This document shows positions 11,189 through 23,190 of a stretch of 64,000 nucleotides of DNA, in pieces. The stretch covers positions 186,001-250,000 of the forward strand of contig JAIQDT010001944.1 of NCBI GenBank assembly GCA_021521415.1, read 5' to 3'. This stretch comes from Bidens hawaiensis. Taxonomy: Eukaryota; Streptophyta; Magnoliopsida; Asterales; Asteraceae. The position numbers and the translations under genes were made by a program. The notes beneath the pieces are model-generated. The model ran no database searches. It had not been told where the DNA came from and saw only the letters and a program-made list of their open reading frames with translations. The number at the start of each line of letters is the position of its first letter. Within the stretch, counting starts at the first letter, position 1.

Positions 11189-12154
11189 AGATACTTAGTA
11201 TCACACATAATAATGTTATGTGACATGATTTCATGGCATGGCATGTAATGTCATATTTATGCTCATTATGTTATGTTGTTTTAAGCTATGATATTATATT
11301 TTATTATAGCATATCATCTCATCACATCCCATTATAATGTCATATTATAAACGAGTCAGTTAGTCAAATTAATGTAACCAACGATGAAGGGTGGTATGAA
11401 GATATACAACCGAATGATTTTTCTCATTAAACTAATTACAAATATATGCAAAGTACAAACAATAATCATGACTATGAATCAGGGATTGATTACAACAAAT
11501 AAGGAAAATGTATAACTGATGATATATGGTCAAATATAGATCAACAATATGATATTCAAAATATTTTATTCAGTTGGCGGGAAACCGATTGTAGTGTTAA
11601 TAGGTGGAACACAAAAATAATGTTTTATTTTTCAAACTTTTTCAATTCTAATTCTATACTAGTTGACATGTTAATCATTTTGTTTTTAATACAACCGAAA
11701 CATATATAATTGATTAAACGTGTCAACATAAACACATAATGTTAAACTAATAAACCCTAAAATATGATTATCCTTTTGTTGTGATCAAGATGGTGCCACA
11801 ATACATGGTAATAGTTTCAAAAACAGACTAAAACAAAATACTAAACATAAGATACAAAAGACTACAACCCGACTCATTTAAACAAATACAAATGTAAAAT
11901 ACACTTTGATTTGCAGTAAAACACTAAAACTTATATTGGAATGTATAGCCAAGGTCACGTAATTCATCCAGAACCACTACTTTGGAGTTTCCCCAGCCAA
12001 TTAGCCATTGTCGTGGACCACACTAGAGCGATGCAGTGTTCAACTCATGGCTTTTGATCACATCATCCACACACCAACGCCAACTTCTCCCACACTATAT
12101 GACCTGAGTGATACATCTCCTCTATATTTTTCTATATCTATGTAGGAAATATTT
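11189..12154. other. 3' flank of defensin-like copy 1, no gene seen
   Basis: AT-rich sequence shared by units 1-3. Unit 4 lacks the part around 11380-11610; the loss lies between two similar GGGTGG / AGGTGG strings, consistent with a deletion in unit 4. The equivalent stretches of units 2 and 3 are the same. Confidence 0.5.
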
Positions 12155-12458
12155 TACTAATCACGTGAAAATAACGTTAAAAGTGGCGGAAGGTTAATCA
12201 GGCATCATGTGGTGGCGTTGATAGCCGAAAGACAAGGGCACATGCACCAATCAGCCGGTGTCCCGATGATTGAGTGTTATGTGTCTTATGTCCAAGGCTT
12301 GATTCAAAACTACTATCGAGCCGGGGGTCTCACCGGAAGCAGCCTCTCTATCCCTATGGGATAGAGGTAAGGCTGTCTACATCTTACCCTTCTCAGACCC
12401 TACCATAGCATTGCTATTGGTGGGATATACTGAGTACGATGATGATGATGATGATGAT
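12155..12458 (+). mobile_element. (GAT)n-tailed retroposon (SINE or short RTE-type LINE end), unit 1
   Basis: 304 bp bounded by a perfect 15-bp direct repeat ATGTAGGAAATATTT (12140-12154 and 12459-12473). The 3' part reads GGGGGTCTCACCGGAAGC, GCCTCTCTATCCC and TAGAGGTAAGGCTGTCTAC and ends in a (GAT)n tail. This resembles the 3' region of TS/RTE-related plant retroposons. Unit 4 has the site without the insert (GTGTAGGGAATATCTGTATT at about 23926). No coding capacity. SINE versus truncated LINE is not resolved. Confidence 0.7.
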
Positions 12459-13245
12459 ATGTAGGAAATATTTGTATTAAGCATACTAAGTGATATAGAT
12501 TATAGATGCACCATTGATTATGAGACCACATTTTACAAGTCGCGACAATGCGTCTAGGCTATGTATTTACAATGGCGCGCCTAACTTAACAAAGATATCC
12601 ATGATGATTAGCACGGATAACTTGTGCGGTTATAATGATGCGTCCAGAATAGGATGAAGTGTTATCTGTACCAATACCGAACCAATACTAAGTTTTTAAG
12701 AAAATAAAGATCATAAAATTCGGGATCAGTACTCGTCGGTACTGACAGTGTTGCAAAAATCTTGACTAGGCGCCGATCAATCCCAAACTTGTCTCTGATT
12801 AATCCTTATTCTAAAACATGCATTGTTTTGGGGCAGGTTGCATATGCATACTGATCGACAAATATGCAGCCCTAGGCGAAAAACATGATGAATCATGCGC
12901 ATACGCGACAATGTAGAATGTGGCGTAGACGAATAAGGATTTAATTTACCCATGGTGGAGAAGGAGGTTTAAGGAAGCTTGCACCAATGATTACTAAAGG
13001 TACAATAGAATAAGCATTAATACCATATCAAATGCCATAATCATATCGTTAAAATTTACTTAATATAATATAATAATAGTAGTATATCAAATGTACGTTA
13101 TGATCATATTATTTAAATGTACTTAATACATTGATACCATACCAGTGTCATCAATACCTCTCTGTCTATATATTAATATATATATATATAACATATTCTT
13201 AGTATTGCCATTATCAAATACATTTTTCAACTAATCATCTTTGCT

Positions 13246-13783
13246 ATGACAAAACTCACCTTATTTTCATTGGCGGATCCAGCTACAAAATGGGTGGTTC
13301 CCCGGAACCACCCGAGTTTCGAAATAATAGTGTACGGATATATAGAAATACTAGAGGAACCACCTTATATATTAAGAGGGAACCACCTAAAAAAAATTCC
13401 TGGATCCGCCACTGCTTATTTTACATCATTTTCATTCTTCTCGGCATCTCAGGTACGATTTAAATTATTCAAAACCACTCATTATTACAACATTTTAAGT
13501 TTTATTTTTAAGTTATTTTCAAAAGATCGAAATATATACTCAGTTTAACTAAAACATAAATCTATCTATAGGAGTAATGGTGATGGCTGCAATGGAAGAA
13601 TCTGCCATCGAAGGCCAAGTGCATCCATCTGGAACGTGTAATATGTCATTGGGGCCTTGTTCAATTAAGCACTGTTGGTCAACTTGTTGTGCTGCCAAAT
13701 GTAGAGAACAAAAGAACGGATCAGGGATGTGTACTAGCATCGGAAGGGGCGTTTCATTATGCCAATGCTCATATCCGTGTTGA
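13246..13783 (+). pseudogene. Defensin-like copy 2, broken by a MITE in the signal-peptide exon
   Basis: Exon 1 would be 13246-13452 and exon 2 13572-13783. A 147-bp element with an 8-bp target duplication adds 155 nt after the seventh codon, which is not a multiple of three. The hydrophobic signal peptide is lost. If the old splice sites are used, the shifted frame meets TAA directly at the start of exon 2 (GAG TAA). The ten-cysteine exon itself is unchanged from copy 1. An open frame running through the MITE and into the intron (100 codons) is a by-product and not a gene. Confidence 0.8.
13268..13414. mobile_element. 147-bp hAT MITE in defensin-like copy 2
   Basis: Termini CATTGGCGGATCCAG and, on the reverse strand, CAGTGGCGGATCCAG. 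Flanked by perfect 8-bp target duplications CTTATTTT (13260-13267 and 13415-13422). Unit 1 shows the empty site CACCTTATTTTACATC. An 8-bp duplication plus CAG/CAT-starting TIRs supports the hAT superfamily. The interior includes the hairpin GGGTGGTTCCCCGGAACCAC. Confidence 0.9.
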
Positions 13784-14067
13784 TGGATGTTTACGTTTTT
13801 TATATTCCTGCAAATCAATAAAATTTCCTCATTTCATTTAGAATTGTAATCACGGTTATAGAAGAAAATGTTACAAGTAATAAAAACAAATTGTCACACT
13901 TGTTGGGGTCTCGGATGCATGTTAAATTGATTAATTAAAGATAAATGATCCTTATGTTTTAATGATTAGTGTTTGTGCGTTTTTTTAGGCAATTATGATA
14001 CTAGTTTTGTAAGAAAAATGCTTCATCAACCATGAGTGGACTCATCAAGATAGACTAATGCTTGTTA

Positions 14068-14905
14068 ATAAATAAATAAAAATTGGATTTAAATAATTTA
14101 AATTATGGACTATTGGTAAATAACAATTCTAAGTTTTCAATTAATGGGTTGGCCGTTAACGGTCCCATCTTATAACATATTTGTTCCCAACGAGCCACGA
14201 CTCATAGAAGCGTAACCCCGTTAATCTCCAGTAGTCAAAAAAACATTTTTTCCAAAAAAAATCAACCTTTTTTACCGAAAAACTCAACCCGAACACCACC
14301 ACCACCACCATCACCACTTGAACACCGCCATTGACCACCACCACCATCACCCCACCTGAACACTGCCACCACCTGCTAACATCCACCGCTACCACTGTCG
14401 CATGATACCTTCGGTGTGTTAGGGATGTGCATGATTCTCACCTTATCAAGCCAATGTATAGGTGCTCGTCCTCATGTTAGAGCCCTAGTTTGCCGTCTAA
14501 GTTGTTGGGTGCTAGCTGGATTTGCCTCAAACCGCCACCCAACACTATCATAGAGCTAGCACGGCCCTCTTTTTCTACCGTTTTTGACTCCGAGGGTGGT
14601 TTTGGGTTTCCGGCAAGCTCAACAATTGGGGCTTTTACTAATAAAAGATTTCTAAAGGTCTGACATAAGGTTATAAGGAGTTTTAGGACGAAAATGTTGA
14701 GTATTCTTGAAAAAAAAAGTTTTCCGGCCAAATAGTTTTTTTCGGCGACCGAAGACAAACGGATTTGAGCTTCTGTTAGTCGCGGCTTCGTTGGGAACAA
14801 ATATGTCAAAAGATAACCGTCAGCAACCAACTTTTTAGTTGGAACATATTATTTGCCAATAATCCATAGATGCGATTATTTAAATCTAATTTTCAATAAA
14901 TAAAA
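14068..14905. mobile_element. Long-TIR element, unit 2 copy
   Basis: Same element as at 10358-11188. This copy keeps the ATTGGT string at about 14112 that unit 1 has partly lost. Confidence 0.5.
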
Positions 14906-15871
14906 AGATACTTAGTATCACACATAATAATGTTATGTGACATGATTTCATGGCATGGCATGTAATGTCATATTTATGCTCATTATGTTATGTTGTTTTA
15001 AGCTATGATATTATATTTTATTATAGCATATCATCTCATCACATCCCATTATAATGTCATATTATAAACGAGTCAGTTAGTCAAATTAATGTAACCAACG
15101 ATGAAGGGTGGTATGAAGATATACAACCGAATGATTTTTCTCATTAAACTAATTACAAATATATGCAAAGTACAAACAATAATCATGACTATGAATCAGG
15201 GATTGATTACAACAAATAAGGAAAATGTATAACTGATGATATATGGTCAAATATAGATCAACAATATGATATTCAAAATATTTTATTCAGTTGGCGGGAA
15301 ACCGATTGTAGTGTTAATAGGTGGAACACAAAAATAATGTTTTATTTTTCAAACTTTTTCAATTCTAATTCTATACTAGTTGACATGTTAATCATTTTGT
15401 TTTTAATACAACCGAAACATATATAATTGATTAAACGTGTCAACATAAACACATAATGTTAAACTAATAAACCCTAAAATATGATTATCCTTTTGTTGTG
15501 ATCAAGATGGTGCCACAATACATGGTAATAGTTTCAAAAACAGACTAAAACAAAATACTAAACATAAGATACAAAAGACTACAACCCGACTCATTTAAAC
15601 AAATACAAATGTAAAATACACTTTGATTTGCAGTAAAACACTAAAACTTATATTGGAATGTATAGCCAAGGTCACGTAATTCATCCAGAACCACTACTTT
15701 GGAGTTTCCCCAGCCAATTAGCCATTGTCGTGGACCACACTAGAGCGATGCAGTGTTCAACTCATGGCTTTTGATCACATCATCCACACACCAACGCCAA
15801 CTTCTCCCACACTATATGACCTGAGTGATACATCTCCTCTATATTTTTCTATATCTATGTAGGAAATATTT

Positions 15872-16184
15872 TACTAATCACGTGAAAATAACGTTAAAAG
15901 TGGCGGAAGGTTAATCAGGCATCATGTGGTGGCGTTGATAGCCGAAAGACAAGGGCACATGCACCAATCAACCGGTGTCCCGATGATTGAGTGTTATGTG
16001 TCTTATGTCCAAGGCTTGATTCAAAACTACTATCGAGCCGGGGGTCTCACCGGAAGCAGCCTCTCTATCCCTATGGGATAGAGGTAAGGCTGTCTACATC
16101 TTACCCTTCTCAGACCCTACCATAGCATTGCTATTGGTGGGATATACTGAGTACGATGATGATGATGATGATGATGATGATGAT
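15872..16184 (+). mobile_element. (GAT)n-tailed retroposon, unit 2 copy
   Basis: Same insertion as in unit 1, with the 15-bp repeats at 15857-15871 and 16185-16199. The (GAT)n tail is the longest of the three copies. Confidence 0.7.
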
Positions 16185-16971
16185 ATGTAGGAAATATTTG
16201 TATTAAGCATACTAAGTGATATAGATTATAGATGCACCATTGATTATGAGACCACATTTTACAAGTCGCGACAATGCGTCTAGGCTATGTATTTACAATG
16301 GCGCGCCTAACTTAACAAAGATATCCATGATGATTAGCACGGATAACTTGTGCGGTTATAATGATGCGTCCAGAATAGGATGAAGTGTTATCTGTACCAA
16401 TACCGAACCAATACTAAGTTTTTAAGAAAATAAAGATCATAAAATTCGGGATCAGTACTCGTCGGTACTGACAGTGTTGCAAAAATCTTGACTAGGCGCC
16501 GATCAATCCCAAACTTGTCTCTGATTAATCCTTATTCTAAAACATGCATTGTTTTGGGGCAGGTTGCATATGCATACTGATCGACAAATATGCAGCCCTA
16601 GGCGAAAAACATGATGAATCATGCGCATACGCGACAATGTAGAATGTGGCGTAGACGAATAAGGATTTAATTTACCCATGGTGGAGAAGGAGGTTTAAGG
16701 AAGCTTGCACCAATGATTACTAAAGGTACAATAGAATAAGCATTAATACCATATCAAATGCCATAATCATATCGTTAAAATTTACTTAATATAATATAAT
16801 AATAGTAGTATATCAAATGTACGTTATGATCATATTATTTAAATGTACTTAATACATTGATACCATACCAGTGTCATCAATACCTCTCTGTCTATATATT
16901 AATATATATATATATAACATATTCTTAGTATTGCCATTATCAAATACATTTTTCAACTAATCATCTTTGCT

Positions 16972-17509
16972 ATGACAAAACTCACCTTATTTTCATTGGC
17001 GGATCCAGCTACAAAATGGGTGGTTCCCCGGAACCACCCGAGTTTCGAAATAATAGTGTACGGATATATAGAAATACTAGAGGAACCACCTTATATATTA
17101 AGAGGGAACCACCTAAAAAAAATTCCTGGATCCGCCACTGCTTATTTTACATCATTTTCATTCTTCTCGGCATCTCAGGTACGATTTAAATTATTCAAAA
17201 CCACTCATTATTACAACATTTTAAGTTTTATTTTTAAGTTATTTTCAAAAGATCGAAATATATACTCAGTTTAACTAAAACATAAATCTATCTATAGGAG
17301 TAATGGTGATGGCTGCAATGGAAGAATCTGCCATCGAAGGCCAAGTGCATCCATCTGGAACGTGTAATATGTCATTGGGGCCTTGTTCAATTAAGCACTG
17401 TTGGTCAACTTGTTGTGCTGCCAAATGTAGAGAACAAAAGAACGGATCAGGGATGTGTACTAGCATCGGAAGGGGCGTTTCATTATGCCAATGCTCATAT
17501 CCGTGTTGA
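16972..17509 (+). pseudogene. Defensin-like copy 3, broken by the same MITE
   Basis: Exon 1 16972-17178 with the MITE, exon 2 17298-17509. It has the same insertion point, frame break and immediate stop as copy 2, so copies 2 and 3 descend from one already broken gene. Confidence 0.8.
16994..17140. mobile_element. 147-bp hAT MITE in defensin-like copy 3
   Basis: Identical by eye to 13268-13414, with CTTATTTT on both sides (16986-16993 and 17141-17148). Copied by segmental duplication and not by a second insertion. Confidence 0.9.
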
Positions 17510-17793
17510 TGGATGTTTACGTTTTTTATATTCCTGCAAATCAATAAAATTTCCTCATTTCATTTAGAATTGTAATCACGGTTATAGAAGAAAATGTTAC
17601 AAGTAATAAAAACAAATTGTCACACTTGTTGGGGTCTCGGATGCATGTTAAATTGATTAATTAAAGATAAATGATCCTTATGTTTTAATGATTAGTGTTT
17701 GTGCGTTTTTTTAGGCAATTATGATACTAGTTTTGTAAGAAAAATGCTTCATCAACCATGAGTGGACTCATCAAGATAGACTAATGCTTGTTA

Positions 17794-18631
17794 ATAAATA
17801 AATAAAAATTGGATTTAAATAATTTAAATTATGGACTATTGGTAAATAACAATTCTAAGTTTTCAATTAATGGGTTGGCCGTTAACGGTCCCATCTTATA
17901 ACATATTTGTTCCCAACGAGCCACGACTCATAGAAGCGTAACCCCGTTAATCTCCAGTAGTCAAAAAAACATTTTTTCCAAAAAAAATCAACCTTTTTTA
18001 CCGAAAAACTCAACCCGAACACCACCACCACCACCATCACCACTTGAACACCGCCATTGACCACCACCACCATCACCCCACCTGAACACTGCCACCACCT
18101 GCTAACATCCACCGCTACCACTGTCGCATGATACCTTCGGTGTGTTAGGGATGTGCATGATTCTCACCTTATCAAGCCAATGTATAGGTGCTCGTCCTCA
18201 TGTTAGAGCCCTAGTTTGCCGTCTAAGTTGTTGGGTGCTAGCTGGATTTGCCTCAAACCGCCACCCAACACTATCATAGAGCTAGCACGGCCCTCTTTTT
18301 CTACCGTTTTTGACTCCGAGGGTGGTTTTGGGTTTCCGGCAAGCTCAACAATTGGGGCTTTTACTAATAAAAGATTTCTAAAGGTCTGACATAAGGTTAT
18401 AAGGAGTTTTAGGACGAAAATGTTGAGTATTCTTGAAAAAAAAAGTTTTCCGGCCAAATAGTTTTTTTCGGCGACCGAAGACAAACGGATTTGAGCTTCT
18501 GTTAGTCGCGGCTTCGTTGGGAACAAATATGTCAAAAGATAACCGTCAGCAACCAACTTTTTAGTTGGAACATATTATTTGCCAATAATCCATAGATGCG
18601 ATTATTTAAATCTAATTTTCAATAAATAAAA
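17794..18631. mobile_element. Long-TIR element, unit 3 copy
   Basis: Same element as at 10358-11188 and 14068-14905. Confidence 0.5.
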
Positions 18632-19597
18632 AGATACTTAGTATCACACATAATAATGTTATGTGACATGATTTCATGGCATGGCATGTAATGTCATATT
18701 TATGCTCATTATGTTATGTTGTTTTAAGCTATGATATTATATTTTATTATAGCATATCATCTCATCACATCCCATTATAATGTCATATTATAAACGAGTC
18801 AGTTAGTCAAATTAATGTAACCAACGATGAAGGGTGGTATGAAGATATACAACCGAATGATTTTTCTCATTAAACTAATTACAAATATATACAAAGTACA
18901 AACAATAATCATGACTATGAATCAGGGATTGATTACAACAAATAAGGAAAATGTATAACTGATGATATATGGTCAAATATAGATCAACAATATGATATTC
19001 AAAATATTTTATTCAGTTGGCGGGAAACCGATTGTAGTGTTAATAGGTGGAACACAAAAATAATGTTTTATTTTTCAAACTTTTTCAATTCTAATTCTAT
19101 ACTAGTTGACATGTTAATCATTTTGTTTTTAATACAACCGAAACATATATAATTGATTAAACGTGTCAACATAAACACATAATGTTAAACTAATAAACCC
19201 TAAAATATGATTATCCTTTTGTTGTGATCAAGATGGTGCCACAATACATGGTAATAGTTTCAAAAACAGACTAAAACAAAATACTAAACATAAGATACAA
19301 AAGACTACAACCCGACTCATTTAAACAAATACAAATGTAAAATACACTTTGATTTGCAGTAAAACACTAAAACTTATATTGGAATGTATAGCCAAGGTCA
19401 CGTAATTCATCCAGAACCACTACTTTGGAGTTTCCCCAGCCAATTAGCCATTGTCGTGGACCACACTAGAGCGATGCAGTGTTCAACTCATGGCTTTTGA
19501 TCACATCATCCACACACCAACGCCAACTTCTCCCACACTATATGACCTGAGTGATACATCTCCTCTATATTTTTCTATATCTATGTAGGAAATATTT

Positions 19598-19902
19598 TAC
19601 TAATCACGTGAAAATAACGTTAAAAGTGGCGGAAGGTTAATCAGGCATCATGTGGTGGCGTTGATAGCCGAAAGACAAGGGCACATGCACCAATCAGCCG
19701 GTGTCCCGATGATTGAGTGTTATGTGTCTTATGTCCAAGGCTTGATTCAAAACTACTATCGAGCCGGGGGTCTCACCGGAAGCAGCCTCTCTATCCCTAT
19801 GGGATAGAGGTAAGGCTGTCTACATCTTACCCTTCTCAGACCCTACCATAGCATTGCTATTGGTGGGATATACTGAGTACGATGATGATGATGATGATGA
19901 TG
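19598..19902 (+). mobile_element. (GAT)n-tailed retroposon, unit 3 copy
   Basis: Same insertion as in units 1 and 2, with 15-bp repeats at 19583-19597 and 19903-19917. Confidence 0.7.
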
Positions 19903-20394
19903 ATGTAGGAAATATTTGTATTAAGCATACTAAGTGATATAGATTATAGATGCACCATTGATTATGAGACCACATTTTACAAGTCGCGACAATGCGTCTA
20001 GGCTATGTATTTACAATGGCGCGCCTAACTTAACAAAGATATCCATGATGATTAGCACGGATAACTTGTGCGGTTATAATGATGCGTCCAGAATAGGATG
20101 AAGTGTTATCTGTACCAATACCGAACCAATACTAAGTTTTTAAGAAAATAAAGATCATAAAATTCGGGATCAGTACTCGTCGGTACTGACAGTGTTGCAA
20201 AAATCTTGACTAGGCGCCGATCAATCCCAAACTTGTCTTTGATTAATCCTTATTGTCGAAAGTTGGTCAAACTTGAAAACTTTATGTATAAATTTTGATT
20301 TATATATGTATATTGAACAAAATTATATTAATGCTTATTAAATCAAAACTACGTAGTTTTGGTGGGTTTTTCATTTAACGTTAGACGGCTAACA

Positions 20395-20835
20395 ACATCG
20401 TATTCATAAATGAATGAACCGAACGGACGCGGACAATTAATCGAACACATATTTTGTGTTCATGTTCTTTTATTTAAAAAATGAACATGTTCGTGTTTGT
20501 TCGTTTAAAATCTAAACGATCACAAACATAAATGAACACAACTGAACAAAGATAAACAAAAGTAAATGAGCATATATGAACAAATGTAAATGAACGCAAA
20601 CAATAATGAACAGACGTATATAAACGCACTTAAATGAACGAATATAAAACCATTAAGTAGATAACTTTTCCGTTAATGTTTAATTATTTGTTATTAATAT
20701 GTAAACGAATATATTTTTCCTCATGTTCGTTTGTTTATTAAATATGCGAACAAACAAACATAAACAAACTTATCACCAAACAATTCATGAACTGTTCACC
20801 AAACTTTTGATTTGTTTACGGGTTAAATATAAGAA
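20395..20835. repeat. AAATGAACG / AACAAACATA short-motif array
   Basis: Irregular repeats of AAATGAAC(G/A), AACAAACATAA and their complement TTCGTTTGTTTA, with local palindromes such as ACATGTTCGTGTTTGTTCGT. A diverged copy of the same region lies at 25520-25935, in the matching place downstream of unit 4. It may be a remnant of a DNA transposon with subterminal repeats. No ends identified. Confidence 0.55.
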
Positions 20836-20917
20836 TACGATTTAGAAACACAAAACTTATATCACTCTTTCATTTCAAACCTACAAAAGTTGAGAGAACT
20901 GCTATTATCGGTGAAAC

Positions 20918-21127
20918 ATGTCGGATGAAGTGAAGTTGTACGCCACTGCAGGAAGCCCATTCGTTAGCAGAGTTGAAGTTGCTTTGAATCTCAAGGGCAT
21001 CAGCTACGACATCATCCAAGAAGACATCAAAAACAAGAGCACCCAACTCCTCATCTATAATCCTGTTCGCAAGGAAGTCCCGGTGCTTGTACACAACGGC
21101 AAACCCGTCTCAGAGTCTCTTGTTATT
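20918..21127 (+). pseudogene. Tau GST 5' fragment downstream of unit 3
   Basis: Starts with MSDEVKLYATAGSPFVSRV and runs through the glutathione-contact block [19 protein letters not shown]. After about 70 codons the homology to the GST first exon stops and the frame ends shortly after. The last third of exon 1, the intron and the whole helical domain are missing. The catalytic-type serine (GSPF) is kept, but no active enzyme can result. Confidence 0.85.
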
Positions 21128-21502
21128 TGTAATTTGTTTTTTCTAGCTTATTGTATAAATTTTTAAATACCTTAATATTTTGAACGGTTTTGACCGATTT
21201 GGGCTGGCTTTCAAGATCAACGACTAATTTGTTGATCTGAATAGGTGAAATCGAATCAGTAGCATACCGATTAAGCGTTAAGTTAGTGACTAATTCATGA
21301 TATTTACAACATTAATTTTTAGCATATTTGTAGAAGATTCGTACTTAGCTAAGTCAAAATGTCAAATGACAATTCAAAGTTAATTTGGCTTGATTTAATC
21401 TATTTTCCTGAATTATTTGATTTAATTTGAGTTATTACTTTTGGTATGATTTGATCAGTGTTTCCCCATTTAATTGATTTCTGTTGGCTAATTAACTCTG
21501 CC
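21128..21502. other. Spacer between GST fragment and unit 4
   Basis: AT-rich sequence with no match found elsewhere in the window and no gene. Confidence 0.5.
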
Positions 21503-21661
21503 TAATAATAGTATATCGAATGTACGTTATGATCATATAATTTAAATGTATACATTGATACAATACCAAAATCATCAATACCCCTCTGCCTATATATATA
21601 TATATAACATATTTTTAGTATTGCCATTATCAAATATAGTTTTCAACTGATCATCTTGGCT

Positions 21662-22044
21662 ATGACAAAACTCACCTTATTTTGCATCATCTTCATTCTT
21701 CTGAGCATCTCAGGTACGATTTAAATTATTCAAAATCACTCATTATTACAACATTTTAAGTTTTATTTCTAAGTTATTTTCAAAAGATCGAAATACTCAG
21801 TTTAACTAAAACACAAATATATCTATATATAGGAGTAATGGTGATGGCTGCAATGGAAGAATCTGCTATCGAAGACCAGGTGCATTCGTCTGGAACGTGT
21901 AATATGTCATTGGGGCCTTGTTCAATTAAGCATTGTTGGTCAACTTGTTGTGCCGCCAAATGTAGAGAACAAAAGAACGGATCAGGGATGTGTACTAGCA
22001 TCAGAAGAGGCGTTTCATTATGCCAATGCTCATATCCATGCTGA
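21662..22044 (+). CDS. Secreted defensin-like cysteine-rich peptide, copy 4 (intact)
   Basis: Exons 21662-21713 and 21833-22044, 87 residues, same splice phase as copy 1. The signal peptide is MTKLTLFCIIFILLSISGVM. All ten core cysteines and their spacing are kept. In the mature part I see changes at EDQVHSSG (against EGQVHPSG) and IRRG (against IGRG); in the signal peptide, Y to C and G to S. Although the surrounding DNA has diverged clearly, the cysteine-rich core differs by only one residue. That is the pattern expected if the protein is under constraint. Likely an extracellular defence or signalling peptide. Confidence 0.8.
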
Positions 22045-22357
22045 TGGATGTTTATGTTTTTTATATTCCTGCAAATTAATAAAACGTCCTCATTTCATTT
22101 AGGATTGCAATCGCGATTATAAAAGAAAATGTTACAAGTAATAAAAACAAATTGTCACACTTGTTGGGGGTCTCGGATGCATGTTAAATTGATTAAAGAT
22201 AAATGATCCTAATGTTTTAGTGATTAGTGTTTGTGCGTTTTTTTTAGGCAATTATGATACTAGTTTTGTAAGAAAAATGCTTCATCAACCATGAGTGGAC
22301 TCATCAAGTTAGACTAATTTGACTTGAATATTTAGATTGTAGCTATGCTTGTTAATA

Positions 22358-23190
22358 AATAAATAAAAATTGAATTTAAATAATTTAAATTATGGACTAT
22401 TGGCAAATAACAATTCTAAATTTTGAATTAATGGGTTGGCTGTTAACGGTCCCATCTTATAACATATTTGTTCCCAACGAGCCGCGACTCATAGAAGCGT
22501 AACCCCCGTTAATCTCCGGTAGTAACAAAAAACATTTTTTTCCAAAAAAAACAACTGTTTTTACCGAAAAACTCAACCCGAACACCACCACCACCATCAC
22601 CACTTGAACACCGCCATTGACCACCACCACCATCACCCCACCTGAACACCGCCACCATCCGCTAACTTCTACCGCTACCACTGTCGCATGATACCTTCGG
22701 GGTGTTAGGGATGTGCCTGATTCTCAACTTATCAAGCCAATGTATAGGTGCTCGTCTTCATGTTGGAGCCCTAGTTTGTCGTCTAAGTTATTTGGTGCTA
22801 GCTGGATTTGCCTCAAACTGCCGCCCAACACTATCATAGAGCTAGCACGACCCTCTTTTTCTACCGTCTTTGACTCCGAGGGTGGTTCTGGGTTTCCGGC
22901 AAGCTCAACAATTGGGGCTTTTACTAATAAAAGATTTCTAAAGATCCGATCTAAGGTTATAAGGAGGTTTAGGACGAAAATGTTGAGTATTCTTGAAAAA
23001 AAAAAGTTTTCCAGCTAAATAGTTTTTTTCAGCGACCGAAGACAAACGGAGTTGAGCTTCAGTTAGTCGCAGCTTCGTTGGGAACAAATATGTCAAAAGA
23101 TAACTGTCAGCAACCAACTTTTTAGTTGGAACATTATTTGCCAATAACCATAGATGCGATTATTTAAATCTAATTTTCGATAAATAAAAA
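22358..23190. mobile_element. Long-TIR element, diverged copy in unit 4
   Basis: Same arms as in units 1-3 (ACATATTTGTTCCCAACGA on both sides in inverted orientation) with substitutions throughout. Confidence 0.5.

Larger units (their letters stand above)
9251..12806 (+). repeat. Segmental tandem unit 1 (3556 bp) of the defensin-like array
   Basis: Starts at TATTCTAAAACATGCATTG and ends at GATTAATCCT, where unit 2 begins. By eye it is almost identical to units 2 and 3; the differences are a few substitutions, the absence of the 147-bp MITE, a short ATTG deletion near 10398 and a change in the (GAT)n tract. It contains an intact defensin-like gene, a long-TIR element and a (GAT)n-tailed retroposon. 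Confidence 0.9.
12807..16532 (+). repeat. Segmental tandem unit 2 (3726 bp)
   Basis: Direct repeat of unit 1. About 155 bp of the length difference is the MITE plus its duplicated target; the rest is mostly (GAT)n and TA-run length. Units 2 and 3 share the MITE and the same small variants (for example GACAATGTAG against GACGATGTAG in unit 1). Confidence 0.9.
16533..20250 (+). repeat. Segmental tandem unit 3 (3718 bp)
   Basis: Near-identical to unit 2, including the MITE. After the final TTAATCCT it runs on into TTATTGTCGAAAGTTGG, the original downstream flank, which is also found after unit 4 in diverged form. Confidence 0.9.

Noticed and set aside
13246..13548. 100-codon frame from the defensin start through the MITE
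   Set aside because: Created by the insertion and by reading into the intron; no domain, and the splice donor at 13453 is intact.
20395..20835. CRISPR-like or regular minisatellite array of AAATGAACG
   Set aside because: Spacing is irregular and the words overlap; this is a plant nuclear sequence and no spacer structure exists.
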